DNA from: an uncultured Gammaproteobacteria bacterium
GTDB taxonomy: Bacteria; Pseudomonadota; Gammaproteobacteria; Pseudomonadales; Azotimanducaceae
Length of the DNA: 33,252 nucleotides
Direction: 5' to 3'
NCBI GenBank assembly: GCA_913051785.1
Contig: CAJXCK010000017.1
Coordinates: forward strand, 1 to 33,252
In this document: one piece after another, positions 16,438-23,955 of the stretch
Numbering within the stretch: the stretch's first letter is position 1
Layout of the letters: the number at the start of each line of letters is the position of its first letter
The notes under the pieces: model-generated
Database searches by the model: none
What the model saw: the letters and a program-made list of their open reading frames with translations, nothing else
Told to the model about the DNA's origin: nothing
Made by a program: the position numbers and the translations under genes

Positions 16438-18952
16438 CGATCGTGCTCTTGATAGCAGCATTCCAGCTCCGGAGGAAGTTATAGGGTCGGCGATTGGTTC
16501 AAGGCATCTGTTTCACTATGAAATATTGAAATATATGCGTTTTCTTGCAGAGGTTTCACCCAGGATGGTCTCACTAGGGGCTCACGCGAAGAGTTATGGG
16601 GGAAAGGATCTGCCAAGCTTTGTCATTTCATCTGAGAAAAATATTTCGAACCTAGACAGAATTAGAGAGAGCAGGGCAGAGATCACGCGATCCAGTAATA
16701 ACCCGAATCTCGAAAATATGCCCGTCGTAGTCCATATGATGTATAGCATTCATGGCAATGAGCCAAGTGGAGCCAATCTCACACCGTTGCTGGCCTACTA
16801 CTTGACCGCGTCTAAAGATCAAGTGTTATTGAATCAGTTAGAAGATGTTGTCTTGATATTAAACCCTGTTCTGAATCCTGATGGTCTCGATAGGTTTGCG
16901 GCATGGACAAACGATAATCGTGGCATGACTCCAAATGCAGACCCCGAAGATAGAGAACACCGCGAGATTTCTCCAAATGGCCGAACTAACTATTATTGGT
17001 TTGATCTAAATCGGGATTGGTTAGCGCACCAGCACCCAGAAAGCCAGGGCCGACTGGCTTTGTTTCACGAATGGAAGCCGAATGTTCAGCTAGATTTTCA
17101 TGAGCAAGGAAGTAACAGTAGCTTTTTCTTTATGCCCGGTAAGCCAGAAAGAACCTATCCGCTTACGCCGAAAATAAATCAGGTTCTAACTGAGAAGATC
17201 AGTGAATTTCATCGCGAGGCTTTCGATCAAGATGGAATATTAACGTTCTCGAAAGAAGGGTATGACGATTTTTACGTCGGAAAAGGATCGACTTATCCGG
17301 ACTTGTTTGGCTGTGTAGGGATACTCTTTGAGCAACCCTCTTCGAGGGGCGCCGTGCAAAACACGATTAATGGGACTTTGGCGTTTGAAGAAACGATCCT
17401 GAATCAGTTTCGAGCTTCAATGTCTTCGATAAAGGCGTCAGCGTCTCTGAAGAGCGAATTATTAGGTTACCAACGCGACTTTTATCAATCGGTCCAGCGA
17501 AAAAAGATCAAAGGCCACTACTTAGCTACGATCGAAGGGGACAAGGCGAGACTTGCTGAGTTTGCTCGAGTGCTTAGGGGGCATCAGATAACGGTTAAGT
17601 TACTCGCGAAAGATGCAACAGCTGGAGGGACTGAATATAAAGCCGGTGCAACATTAGCTATTCCTGCTGATCAGATTCAATCCACCTATCTGAGCGCGAT
17701 TTGGAGAAGGCAGGTTAATTTCCAAGAAAACGTTTTCTATGATGTTTCGACCTGGACTCTGCCCCTAGCTTTTGGGCTGACTCATACCATTGAACCGGTT
17801 AGAGGGGTTACCACTGAAGAGTTATCTGAGCAGCTAAGTCCTCAATCCAATGAACTAGTCCGATCTCCGGTTGGTTACCTTGTTGATTGGCGAGATTCGG
17901 CGACGCCGAAGCTGCTGTATCTGCTATTAGACACAGAGGCGAAAATTCGAGTTGCAACACGTCCGCTGACGGCAAATATTAAAAATCGAGGAGTTCGATC
18001 ATTTGGGTACGGCACCCTGTTTGTATCCGCTGAATTGGCAGAGAGTTTTCCGGATGACGCGCTCAAAATTCTCGACGCAGCGGCCCAGACGGGCACTGGA
18101 ATTCATCCAGTAGAGAGCAGTACGACGCCAAATGGTATCGATATGGGTAGTCGCTACTTTAAGGTCATACCTAAGCCCAGGGTGTTACTCATGAGCGGCG
18201 CTGGCACGAACGCATATCGCGTTGGGGAGATCTGGCATCTACTTGATACCAGGGTTCAAATGCCGGTCACTCGAGTGGGAGTCGATAGGCTGCTTGATAT
18301 TGATCTTAGTAACTACACACACCTGTTGCTTACTGACCCTCCAAAGGGTTCCGAGAAAGATTTAGTAACAAAAATTGATTCCTTTGTCCGCTCCGGTGGC
18401 GTCATGTGGGCGCAAGGCGATAGAACAATAAAATGGATTGATAAACAGTCACTTAGCGACATTATCTTCAAAGAAACTAAGTCCTCGCGAAACCGGTCCG
18501 AGCTCGAGAAAAAAATGGATAACCCTGACACGCTTGTTAAAGAACTCGAGGCTTTGTTGCCGGAGAGAAAACCATTTGTAGCCTCCGAGACCGACTCGGC
18601 CTACCAGCTGGTGCGAGGAGCAATACTGCGAGGGCTTATCGATGTATCGCATCCGTTGGGTTACGGTTTTGAGAGAAACGAGCTCCCCGTCTTGCGTCGA
18701 AATTCTACCTTCGTAGCGCGATCAAAAAATGCCTATGCGACACCTCTTCTCTATGCTGAAAGCCCATTGATATCGGGTTATATGTCAGAAGAAAATCTTG
18801 AATTGGCCGCGGGTTCAGCGGGGATTTTAGTAGACCCGAAAGGAGAGGGCGCCATAGTGCTGTCTCTCGATATACCCGCTTTCCGAGCTCATTGGTGGGG
18901 AACTCAAAAGCTTCTTCTGAACACCATTTTTTTTGGTAGCTTAATCAAGTAG
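16352..18952 (+). CDS. Secreted M14-family zinc carboxypeptidase-like protein
   Basis: An 866-aa exported protein. I start it at ATG 16352 (MHFKRYILIACLFFPLTLPALS, a signal peptide, GGAA 8 bases upstream). Two earlier in-frame starts at 16340 and 16346 are possible. The M14 domain has zinc ligands His134 and Glu137 in SIHGNEPSGAN and His250 in LDFHEQGSN. In between are LNPVLNPDGLDRFAAWTN (the substrate-binding NPDG/R region) and FDLNRDW. The C-terminal 450 residues include a flavodoxin/glutamine-amidotransferase-like segment (RVLLMSGAGTNAYRVGEIWHLLD; LLLTDPPKGSEKDL...GGVMWAQGD). This architecture is common in Bacteroidota and marine Gammaproteobacteria. It likely digests exogenous peptides or peptidoglycan stems. 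Confidence 0.88.
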   Translation: MHFKRYILIACLFFPLTLPALSIKDLPISDRALDSSIPAPEEVIGSAIGSRHLFHYEILKYMRFLAEVSPRMVSLGAHAKSYGGKDLPSFVISSEKNISNLDRIRESRAEITRSSNNPNLENMPVVVHMMYSIHGNEPSGANLTPLLAYYLTASKDQVLLNQLEDVVLILNPVLNPDGLDRFAAWTNDNRGMTPNADPEDREHREISPNGRTNYYWFDLNRDWLAHQHPESQGRLALFHEWKPNVQLDFHEQGSNSSFFFMPGKPERTYPLTPKINQVLTEKISEFHREAFDQDGILTFSKEGYDDFYVGKGSTYPDLFGCVGILFEQPSSRGAVQNTINGTLAFEETILNQFRASMSSIKASASLKSELLGYQRDFYQSVQRKKIKGHYLATIEGDKARLAEFARVLRGHQITVKLLAKDATAGGTEYKAGATLAIPADQIQSTYLSAIWRRQVNFQENVFYDVSTWTLPLAFGLTHTIEPVRGVTTEELSEQLSPQSNELVRSPVGYLVDWRDSATPKLLYLLLDTEAKIRVATRPLTANIKNRGVRSFGYGTLFVSAELAESFPDDALKILDAAAQTGTGIHPVESSTTPNGIDMGSRYFKVIPKPRVLLMSGAGTNAYRVGEIWHLLDTRVQMPVTRVGVDRLLDIDLSNYTHLLLTDPPKGSEKDLVTKIDSFVRSGGVMWAQGDRTIKWIDKQSLSDIIFKETKSSRNRSELEKKMDNPDTLVKELEALLPERKPFVASETDSAYQLVRGAILRGLIDVSHPLGYGFERNELPVLRRNSTFVARSKNAYATPLLYAESPLISGYMSEENLELAAGSAGILVDPKGEGAIVLSLDIPAFRAHWWGTQKLLLNTIFFGSLIK

Positions 18953-18957
18953 TGTCT

Positions 18958-18978
18958 CCCAGTGAGAGGCTCGCTGGG
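18958..18978. terminator. Hairpin between convergent M14 and DUF3299 genes
   Basis: The arms CCCAGTGAG and CTCGCTGGG pair over 9 bp (one T-G wobble) around the loop AGG, five bases after the M14 stop. No T-run follows on either strand, so it is at best a weak or Rho-assisted terminator, or a 3'-end protecting hairpin. Confidence 0.45.
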
Positions 18979-19050
18979 GTATTAAATGCGACTTGGAATG
19001 GCTAGAGGATAGATTTCTTTCAACCCAGATCGCCGAAATATTACGCGAGA

Positions 19051-19503
19051 TTATTCGTAGAGCTCTATTTTCTCGGCGTTGATAGAATATGACGCCGTGG
19101 CCAGCTCGCCCTCGACCCTCGTTGTGTAAATCTTTCCTTCAACCCACACTGGCTGCCACATGGCGTCCATTTCGTGTCCGGGTTCGTATATTGCGTAGAC
19201 GGTCTGGTTAGGTGGCGGGGGAGGCTCATGGATGCAGGCGCCAAAATAAGGGACAAGTAGAAAGCTTGTGACAGTTTGCTCGTCATATTCAAGAGGCACA
19301 ATAAACCCTGGAATTCGAACTGCTTTTTTGTTGAGGTCTGTGCGAATGCGCTCTCCCCAAGGAACGCTGTCGTCGAGGGCGGCAGGGCTATCAAGATCCG
19401 GCAGTAGGTCCTGCCATCCAAGCGTTTCAGTTGCATGGAGTCGTGCTCCCAAAAAACTGAGAACTAAAGTGACGAAGAAATAAACCTTAAGCTGTCTTGC
19501 CAT
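19051..19503 (-). CDS. DUF3299-family periplasmic protein, zinc-locus component
   Basis: A 150-aa secreted protein: signal peptide MARQLKVYFFVTLVLSFLGARLHA, then the DUF3299 core VRIPGFIVPLEYDEQTVTSFLLVPYFGACIHEPPPPPNQTVY and the MWQPVWVEGKI motif. The GACIH and PPPPPNQ blocks are diagnostic of the family; the Cys/His could touch metal. As I recall, DUF3299 proteins accompany Zur-controlled ABC systems such as Pseudomonas PA4063-PA4066 and Vibrio zrg. Here it is divergent from an ABC ATPase/permease pair, with a Zur-type operator only 21-37 bases before its ATG, so co-regulation is likely. No strong ribosome-binding site is seen (AGG directly abuts the ATG). The biochemical role is unknown. 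Confidence 0.87.
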   Translation of the reverse strand: MARQLKVYFFVTLVLSFLGARLHATETLGWQDLLPDLDSPAALDDSVPWGERIRTDLNKKAVRIPGFIVPLEYDEQTVTSFLLVPYFGACIHEPPPPPNQTVYAIYEPGHEMDAMWQPVWVEGKIYTTRVEGELATASYSINAEKIELYE

Positions 19504-19523
19504 CCTACATGTGTACCAATAAA

Positions 19524-19540
19524 AAGTTACAATGTATCAT
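19524..19540. promoter_or_regulatory. Zur-type operator in the divergent DUF3299 / ABC-transporter promoter region
   Basis: Positions 19526-19538 read GTTACAATGTATC, matching 9 of 12 defined positions of the Zur core GTTATA-N-TATAAC. Two of the three differences are the T-to-C and A-to-G changes also found at the symmetric positions of the palindrome at 23916. Outer bases extend the match. On the minus strand it lies between a -35-like TTGATG (19543-19538) and a -10-like TATTGG, so it would block the DUF3299 promoter. It is 53 bases before the ABC ATPase start and could control both directions. The function is inferred from match and context. Confidence 0.72.
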
Positions 19541-19592
19541 CAAAAATGGTGTTAATTCCCATAGGGGATCAAATTAAAGGAGCAAACAGGAC

Positions 19593-20291
19593 TTGTCGAC
19601 CCTAGAGAACACAACCCCAGCTGTTTATTTGTCGGAAGTTGGTTTTGTATTCGACCAAGGTGAAGAGCGAGTGTTGGAGATACCGTCCTGGGAGGTTGCA
19701 CGCTCAGAGCGAGTGTTCTTGCAGGGGGAATCAGGAAGCGGAAAGTCGACCCTTCTGTCTATTTTATCAGGAATGTTTGTTCCCTCTTCGGGACAAGTCT
19801 CGGTGCTTGGTACTGAGTTGTCAGCTTTATCGACAAGAGAAAGAGACAGGTTTAGAGCTGGGAATATTGGATTCGTCTTTCAGCAGTTTAACTTGATACC
19901 TTATTTGTCTGTGCTGGATAACATTCTTTTGGCCGCCCAATTCGGAGAAATTGCTGACGTCTCGTCTAGAGCGCGGGCGGAAGAGCTTCTGATCAAAGTT
20001 AATTTAGAAGTAGAGCTGCACGGTAGACCTGCAGGTCAATTGAGTATCGGTCAGCAGCAGCGAGTGGCAATTGTCCGGGCTTTAATTAATTCTCCAGAGC
20101 TGTTGCTTGTCGACGAACCAACGTCGGCTTTGGATCATCGGAATAGAGATTCTTTTCTTAATTTACTAACCGAGATCCTAGATGAATCGGGTTGCGCGAT
20201 GGTTTTCGTCAGCCACGATCCCGAAATTGGAAATTATTTTGAGAATAAGTTGACAATGTTAGACCTCAATAAAGCTGTAAAAGCAGTGTGA
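19593..20291 (+). CDS. ABC transporter ATP-binding protein (LolD/MacB type), zinc locus
   Basis: A 232-aa ATPase of the LolD/FtsE/MacB class. It starts at TTG 19593 with AAAGGAG about 10 bases upstream. Walker A GESGSGKST lies at residues 45-53, Q-loop FVFQQFNLIPYLSVLDN around 95-110, signature LSIGQQQRVAIVRAL from 150, Walker B LLLVDEP at 170-176, and the H-loop in VFVSHD. It pairs with the permease that begins in its stop codon (TGATG). The Zur-type operator upstream and the DUF3299 and zur genes around it place it in zinc homeostasis, not lipoprotein sorting. Transport direction is unknown: this ABC class usually drives periplasmic mechanics or extraction, not classical import. Confidence 0.92.
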   Translation: MSTLENTTPAVYLSEVGFVFDQGEERVLEIPSWEVARSERVFLQGESGSGKSTLLSILSGMFVPSSGQVSVLGTELSALSTRERDRFRAGNIGFVFQQFNLIPYLSVLDNILLAAQFGEIADVSSRARAEELLIKVNLEVELHGRPAGQLSIGQQQRVAIVRALINSPELLLVDEPTSALDHRNRDSFLNLLTEILDESGCAMVFVSHDPEIGNYFENKLTMLDLNKAVKAV

Positions 20292-21697
20292 TGAAGATGT
20301 TGTCTGCATTGACGAATGTTGCCCTCCAAAGTCTAAGGTATAGATGGGGTGGGGTGTTGCTTACGGTTGCGGCTGTTGCATTGAGTGTTTTTGTTCTGTT
20401 GGGTGTTGAACATGTTAGACAAGAAGCAAAGTCCGGTTTTGCGAGCACGGTATCCGGTGTTGATTTGATCGTAGGTGCTCGGACGGGAGAAATTAATCTC
20501 CTGCTCCTATCAATTTTTAGGATTGGAAATGCAACGACTAATGTTGAGTGGGGGACTGTTGAAGAAATTGAAGATCTTGAGAAGGTTGCATGGTTGGTGC
20601 CGATCACTTTAGGGGATTCCCACAAGAATTTTCGTGTGGTGGGCACCACGCAAGATTTCTTTGAAAGATATCAATATGGCAGAAAACAACCGTTGGTATT
20701 CGACAAGGGTTCTCAGTTTGAGGCATTGCAGGATGTTGTACTCGGATCCCGTGCCGCAACTGAGCTTGCATACCAGCTCGGAGACTCACTTGTTCTGAGT
20801 CACGGAATGGCGGATACCAGTTTCACTCATCATGATGAATTACCGTTCAACGTGGTTGGTATTTTAGAACGCTCTGGAACTCCTATAGACAACGCTCTAT
20901 TCGTCAGTCTCGAGGCGATAGACGCAATACACGATGATGAAAAGGGCGGTCCACACGAAGAGCATGAGGAAAGCCATAAAGGTCATGAGGATCATGACGA
21001 GCATGAATCCCACGATGATCATGACGAACACGAGGCGCACGAGCATGAGGAAAGCCATAAAAGTCATGAGGATCATGATGAGCATGAATCCCAGGATGAT
21101 CATGATGAACGCGGAGCTCATGATGATCATGAAGGCCACAATCATGGCCCCATCGGCACAGTTACCGCGTTGCTTGTTGGTCTGGAATCGCCAGCTTTTG
21201 CGTTACAGGTTCAAAGATCGATAAATGAATATCAGGGAGAAGCACTCCTAGCGATTTTGCCCGGAGTAGCCTTGGCGCAGTTGTGGGAGCTCATCGGCGG
21301 CGTAGAGAGCACTTTACGGGGAATATCGATCTTGGTCTTTATTTCCTCTATATTTGGGCTGAACGCCATGCTCTTGGCTTCAATGAGAGAGAGAAGGCGA
21401 GAAGTCTTCGTATTGCGTAGCATTGGCGCGCCATCTTGGTTCATCTTGGCTCTTTTACTCTTAGAGTCCTTGCTTATCGTCACCGTTGGGATCGCTACGG
21501 CTCTGGTAGGTCTGTTCGGAGCAATAGCAGCCATTAACGGTTTCTTAGCTGACCAAATTGGGGTCACGCTCTCAATGGCAATATTCAGTGAGGCCAGTGT
21601 CATTGCGATCGGACTTATCTACATTAGCTCTGTATTCTTGAGCCTCTTTCCTGCGGTCCAGGCATATAGGGCATCTCAGAACATATCATGGTCGTAG
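20291..21697 (+). CDS. FtsX/MacB-type ABC permease with a duplicated His-rich periplasmic insert
   Basis: A 468-aa permease. ATG 20291 overlaps the ATPase stop by one base (TGATG); GTG 20288 is an alternative. TM1 is at about residues 18-40 (GGVLLTVAAVALSVFVLLGV), then a periplasmic MacB-like domain (VSGVDLIVGARTGEINLLL...). Three C-terminal helices complete the FtsX fold (GISILVFISSIFGLNAMLL; LALLLLESLLIVTVGI; VIAIGLIYISSVFLSL). Between about residues 216 and 290 sits a stretch dominated by His, Glu and Asp, including two 27-residue near-identical copies, ending in HNHG. This can bind many zinc ions in the periplasm and may replace a separate zinc-binding protein, which is missing here. Related permeases lack such a long insert as far as I know. 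Confidence 0.9.
   Translation: MKMLSALTNVALQSLRYRWGGVLLTVAAVALSVFVLLGVEHVRQEAKSGFASTVSGVDLIVGARTGEINLLLLSIFRIGNATTNVEWGTVEEIEDLEKVAWLVPITLGDSHKNFRVVGTTQDFFERYQYGRKQPLVFDKGSQFEALQDVVLGSRAATELAYQLGDSLVLSHGMADTSFTHHDELPFNVVGILERSGTPIDNALFVSLEAIDAIHDDEKGGPHEEHEESHKGHEDHDEHESHDDHDEHEAHEHEESHKSHEDHDEHESQDDHDERGAHDDHEGHNHGPIGTVTALLVGLESPAFALQVQRSINEYQGEALLAILPGVALAQLWELIGGVESTLRGISILVFISSIFGLNAMLLASMRERRREVFVLRSIGAPSWFILALLLLESLLIVTVGIATALVGLFGAIAAINGFLADQIGVTLSMAIFSEASVIAIGLIYISSVFLSLFPAVQAYRASQNISWS
20960..21121 (+). repeat. Two tandem 81-bp units encoding a His-rich 27-aa repeat
   Basis: Unit 1 (20960-21040) and unit 2 (21041-21121) both begin GAGCATGAGGAAAGCCATAA and stay in register for 81 bases with a few substitutions. 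Both encode EHEESHK-(G/S)-HEDHDEHES followed by DDHDE. The copies keep the permease frame, so copy number can change by recombination without frameshift. The His-Asp pattern (HEDHDEH) is a likely metal ligand array. Confidence 0.93.
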
Positions 21698-21704
21698 GCG
21701 CTCC

Positions 21705-21738
21705 TTGGTAAAGTCTTTAGGATGTTATAAAGTAACAT
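21705..21738 (+). promoter_or_regulatory. Zur operator and promoter of the zur-merC operon
   Basis: Positions 21722-21738 read ATGTTATAAAGTAACAT, matching 14 of 16 defined positions of the Zur palindrome ATGTTATA-N-TATAACAT. A -10-like TATAAA (21726-21731) lies within it, and a -35-like TTGGTA (21705-21710) stands 15 bases before that. The ATG of zur is 19 bases downstream. This predicts negative autoregulation of zur. Site match is seen; binding is inferred. Confidence 0.88.
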
Positions 21739-21757
21739 TAAGGAATAGTGAGAGATA

Positions 21758-22228
21758 ATGAGAGACAAGGAAATAAAAAAAGCCCTTGTAGAGGCAGAAC
21801 GCCACTGCTCAGAGAAAGGAGTTAGGTTCACCGTCAAGAGAAAGTTGGTGTTCGAGGTTCTTTTGAAATCCGACAGGTCTCTTTCTGCCTACGAACTGGC
21901 TGATTATTGTCGTTCGGAGCAGGGTTCCGAACTACTCCCGATGTCGGTGTATCGCATACTAGACTTTTTGGAGAATGAAGGGCTGGTGCACCGCCTGAAA
22001 ACAACCAATAAATTTATTGCCTGCTCTCACATTTCGTGTGCTCACGAGCACCAGGCTTGGCAGTTTTTGATATGTCAGAACTGTGACAAAGTGAAAGAAG
22101 TTGATTTGGAGAAATCAATTGTGAACAAAATAGCTGATGCCATTCACGACGTTGGATTCCATATTGCCGGACGTCAATTAGAGCTTGAGGGCGTTTGCTC
22201 AGACTGTTCAGTTTCTAGAGGCCATTGA
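21758..22228 (+). CDS. zur: Zinc uptake regulator, Fur family
   Basis: A 156-aa Fur-superfamily repressor that binds DNA when zinc-loaded. The winged helix covers about residues 10-85 (GVRFTVKRKLVFEVLL; recognition region PMSVYRILDFLENEGLVHRL). The regulatory and dimerisation part has the sensory-site residues in CSHISCAHEHQAW and the structural zinc cysteines CQNC and CSDC near the end. SCAHEHQAWQFLICQNC resembles Zur more than Fur, which has the HHDH pattern. The Zur boxes in front of this gene, the receptor and the ABC locus support the identity. Its last codon overlaps the merC-like gene, so both are made from one mRNA. Confidence 0.93.
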   Translation: MRDKEIKKALVEAERHCSEKGVRFTVKRKLVFEVLLKSDRSLSAYELADYCRSEQGSELLPMSVYRILDFLENEGLVHRLKTTNKFIACSHISCAHEHQAWQFLICQNCDKVKEVDLEKSIVNKIADAIHDVGFHIAGRQLELEGVCSDCSVSRGH

Positions 22229-22614
22229 TAGCCGTGGCCTCTATGTTGCTCGACAGGGCCTCTATAGGGCTGTCAATTTTATGCGTTCTTCATTGCTTCG
22301 CGACGCCAATATTGTTGGCCTTTGCTCCATCATTATTAGCGTTGGGCGTGGCGGATGAAAAATTCCACTTTATTCTGATTTTTCTCATTATACCCGCCAG
22401 CCTCATAGCTCTTACTTTGGGGTGCAGACGTCACGGAGATATGTCCATTCTTTACTGGGGCTGCGGTGGCCTCATCGTTTTGTTGGGAACCTTATTGTTA
22501 GGCCATGACCTGTTAGGTGATGCGGGCGAAAAAATTATGACGGTTTTTGGTTCGGGACTAGTAGTCATTGGACACACGCTGAATTTTCGAGCTTGCAGGG
22601 TGAGCAGCTGCTAA
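22225..22614 (+). CDS. MerC-family inner-membrane protein in the zur operon
   Basis: A 129-aa, four-helix MerC-domain protein: SIGLSILCVLHCFATPILLAFAPSL with the HC motif and a Cys two turns earlier, DEKFHFILIFLIIPASLIALTLGCRRHGD, a glycine-rich third helix, and VVIGHTLNFRACR at the end. The TTG at 22225 overlaps the zur stop (a 4-base overlap). GTG 22234 or ATG 22243 are alternative starts, and the AGAGG site before them does not decide. MerC moves mercury in mer operons; no mer genes are here, and Zur-operon placement points to zinc. It is a paralogue of the interrupted gene at 10611. Confidence 0.85.
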   Translation: MIAVASMLLDRASIGLSILCVLHCFATPILLAFAPSLLALGVADEKFHFILIFLIIPASLIALTLGCRRHGDMSILYWGCGGLIVLLGTLLLGHDLLGDAGEKIMTVFGSGLVVIGHTLNFRACRVSSC

Positions 22615-22706
22615 CGCTAATCAGCCTCGGGTACGCTGTGCCTAAAACAACTCAAGCGATATTAGACAATAAATGTTCCCCCAATAGCCTCCGACAGATA
22701 AATTAA

Positions 22707-23843
22707 TTAGCCGATCGCGACCTCGTATAAAGATTCATATTCAGAAGCTGTGCATGGCCTTGGGTTTGTAAAGGTGCAGACGTCTTTCGCGGCATGCTCC
22801 GATAAATCTGGAATCGCGTCATTTGCAACTCCCATCTCCGAGAGATTCTTGGGTAGACCGAGTTTGGTATTTAATTCTCTAATGAAGTCTGCTGGATCAT
22901 CTCCCGATGAGATGCCCATTGCCTCATTTAGTCGAGCGTATTTGTCTCCAACATGGTCTCGGTTGAAATCAAGTATTGTAGGCAGTATCACGGCGTTTAA
23001 CGTTCCATGGTGAAGGCGAAGTTTCTGATCTGCTCCACAGGCATGACTCATAGAATGTACAGCTCCAAGACCTTTGCTGAAAGCCATGGCTCCCTCGGTA
23101 GAGGCCATCATCATGTTCCAACGGGCGTCTTCATCCCCACCATCTTGAGCTGCGCGCAAAAGGTGACCTTCTTTTATTCCACGCTCTATTCCATCACATG
23201 CGACCGCCTCGGCGGGGGGGTTGATCTGAGGGGATAGGAGCGCTTCGATGCAATGAGTCATTGCATCCATTCCTGTCGCTGACGTAAGGCGGGGTGGAAG
23301 TCCAATAGTCAAAGTAGGGTCACAGATAGCGGTCTTGGGCACAAGCTCGCGGCTTGCCAAAATCAATTTCTCTCCGTTATTCATAATAATGACAGCCCCA
23401 CTGGATACTTCGCTGCCCGTGCCCGAAGTTGTGGGTACTGCGACGAGTGGAGCAACCGTTCCTATCTTTGCTGCGCCTCCCATTCCAGCCGTGTAATCAA
23501 TTAGATCGCCATCATGGGTAACGCCCAATGCGACGGCCTTAGCTAGATCCATTGATGAGCCTCCCCCAAGGGCAACAACCCCATCACACTCTGCACTGCG
23601 ATATTTCTCAATTGCCTCCTCGACAGCCATTTGTGTTGGATTTTCGGGCGTTCCATCAAAGACGGTGATCGCCGCGTCGTTCCCGACAGCAGCCGCTAAG
23701 TTGTTCACCATCCCTAGTTCTACTAAACCGCGATCGGTACATAGTAAGGGTTTTGTAATGCCATGTTGTGCGAGTACCTTCCCTAATTGGGAGCTGGCGC
23801 CGTGGTCGAAAATCGTTTGGTTCATAAAAGTTAGTAAAGCCAT
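22707..23843 (-). CDS. Iron-type (group III) alcohol dehydrogenase
   Basis: A 378-aa NAD(P)-dependent dehydrogenase. ATG 23843 follows the perfect site TAGGAGG, so the 46-codon longer frame is discarded. The nucleotide-binding loop is GGGSSMDLAKAVAL, with AVPTTSGTGSEVS. The metal ligands are the Asp and His of SATGMDAMTHCIEA and the His residues in HSMSHACGA and LHHGTLNAVILP, the standard D-H-H-H set. Members reduce or oxidise small alcohols, lactaldehyde, hydroxybutyrate or maleylacetate; the substrate is not inferable. A Zur-like palindrome lies 73 bases upstream. The gene converges on the zur-merC operon. Confidence 0.93.
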   Translation of the reverse strand: MALLTFMNQTIFDHGASSQLGKVLAQHGITKPLLCTDRGLVELGMVNNLAAAVGNDAAITVFDGTPENPTQMAVEEAIEKYRSAECDGVVALGGGSSMDLAKAVALGVTHDGDLIDYTAGMGGAAKIGTVAPLVAVPTTSGTGSEVSSGAVIIMNNGEKLILASRELVPKTAICDPTLTIGLPPRLTSATGMDAMTHCIEALLSPQINPPAEAVACDGIERGIKEGHLLRAAQDGGDEDARWNMMMASTEGAMAFSKGLGAVHSMSHACGADQKLRLHHGTLNAVILPTILDFNRDHVGDKYARLNEAMGISSGDDPADFIRELNTKLGLPKNLSEMGVANDAIPDLSEHAAKDVCTFTNPRPCTASEYESLYEVAIG

Positions 23844-23915
23844 TTTTCCTCCTACAACAAGATGGGTCTGACCAAGTGCGGCCGGTGTTGGAAAGCGAGT
23901 CCACCAAGAATTCAG

Positions 23916-23928
23916 GTTACAGTGTAAC
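23916..23928. promoter_or_regulatory. Palindromic operator, Zur-like, upstream of the iron-type alcohol dehydrogenase
   Basis: GTTACAGTGTAAC is a perfect 13-bp palindrome with a one-base centre. It has the geometry of the Zur core GTTATA-N-TATAAC and matches 10 of 12 positions, the two changes being symmetric. The same C/G variation occurs in the operator at 19526, and half of the zur-promoter box reads GTAAC too. It is 73 bases from the dehydrogenase ATG. Alternatively it could be the operator of an unrelated (for example TetR-type) regulator. Confidence 0.55.
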
Positions 23929-23955
23929 AAAATATTTCGGACGGTAGATATTGAT

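Noticed and set aside
20897-21224. Open frames on the other frames/strand over the His-rich permease segment, some looking like membrane helices (Met/Ile-rich) or His-free repeats
   Set aside because: They are by-products of the GAT/CAT-rich DNA of the repeat; no ribosome-binding sites, and they lie fully inside the real permease gene.
22225-22614. Mercury resistance (mer) operon
   Set aside because: Only MerC-like proteins are present; no merR, merT, merP or merA-like genes, and the operator is of Zur type.
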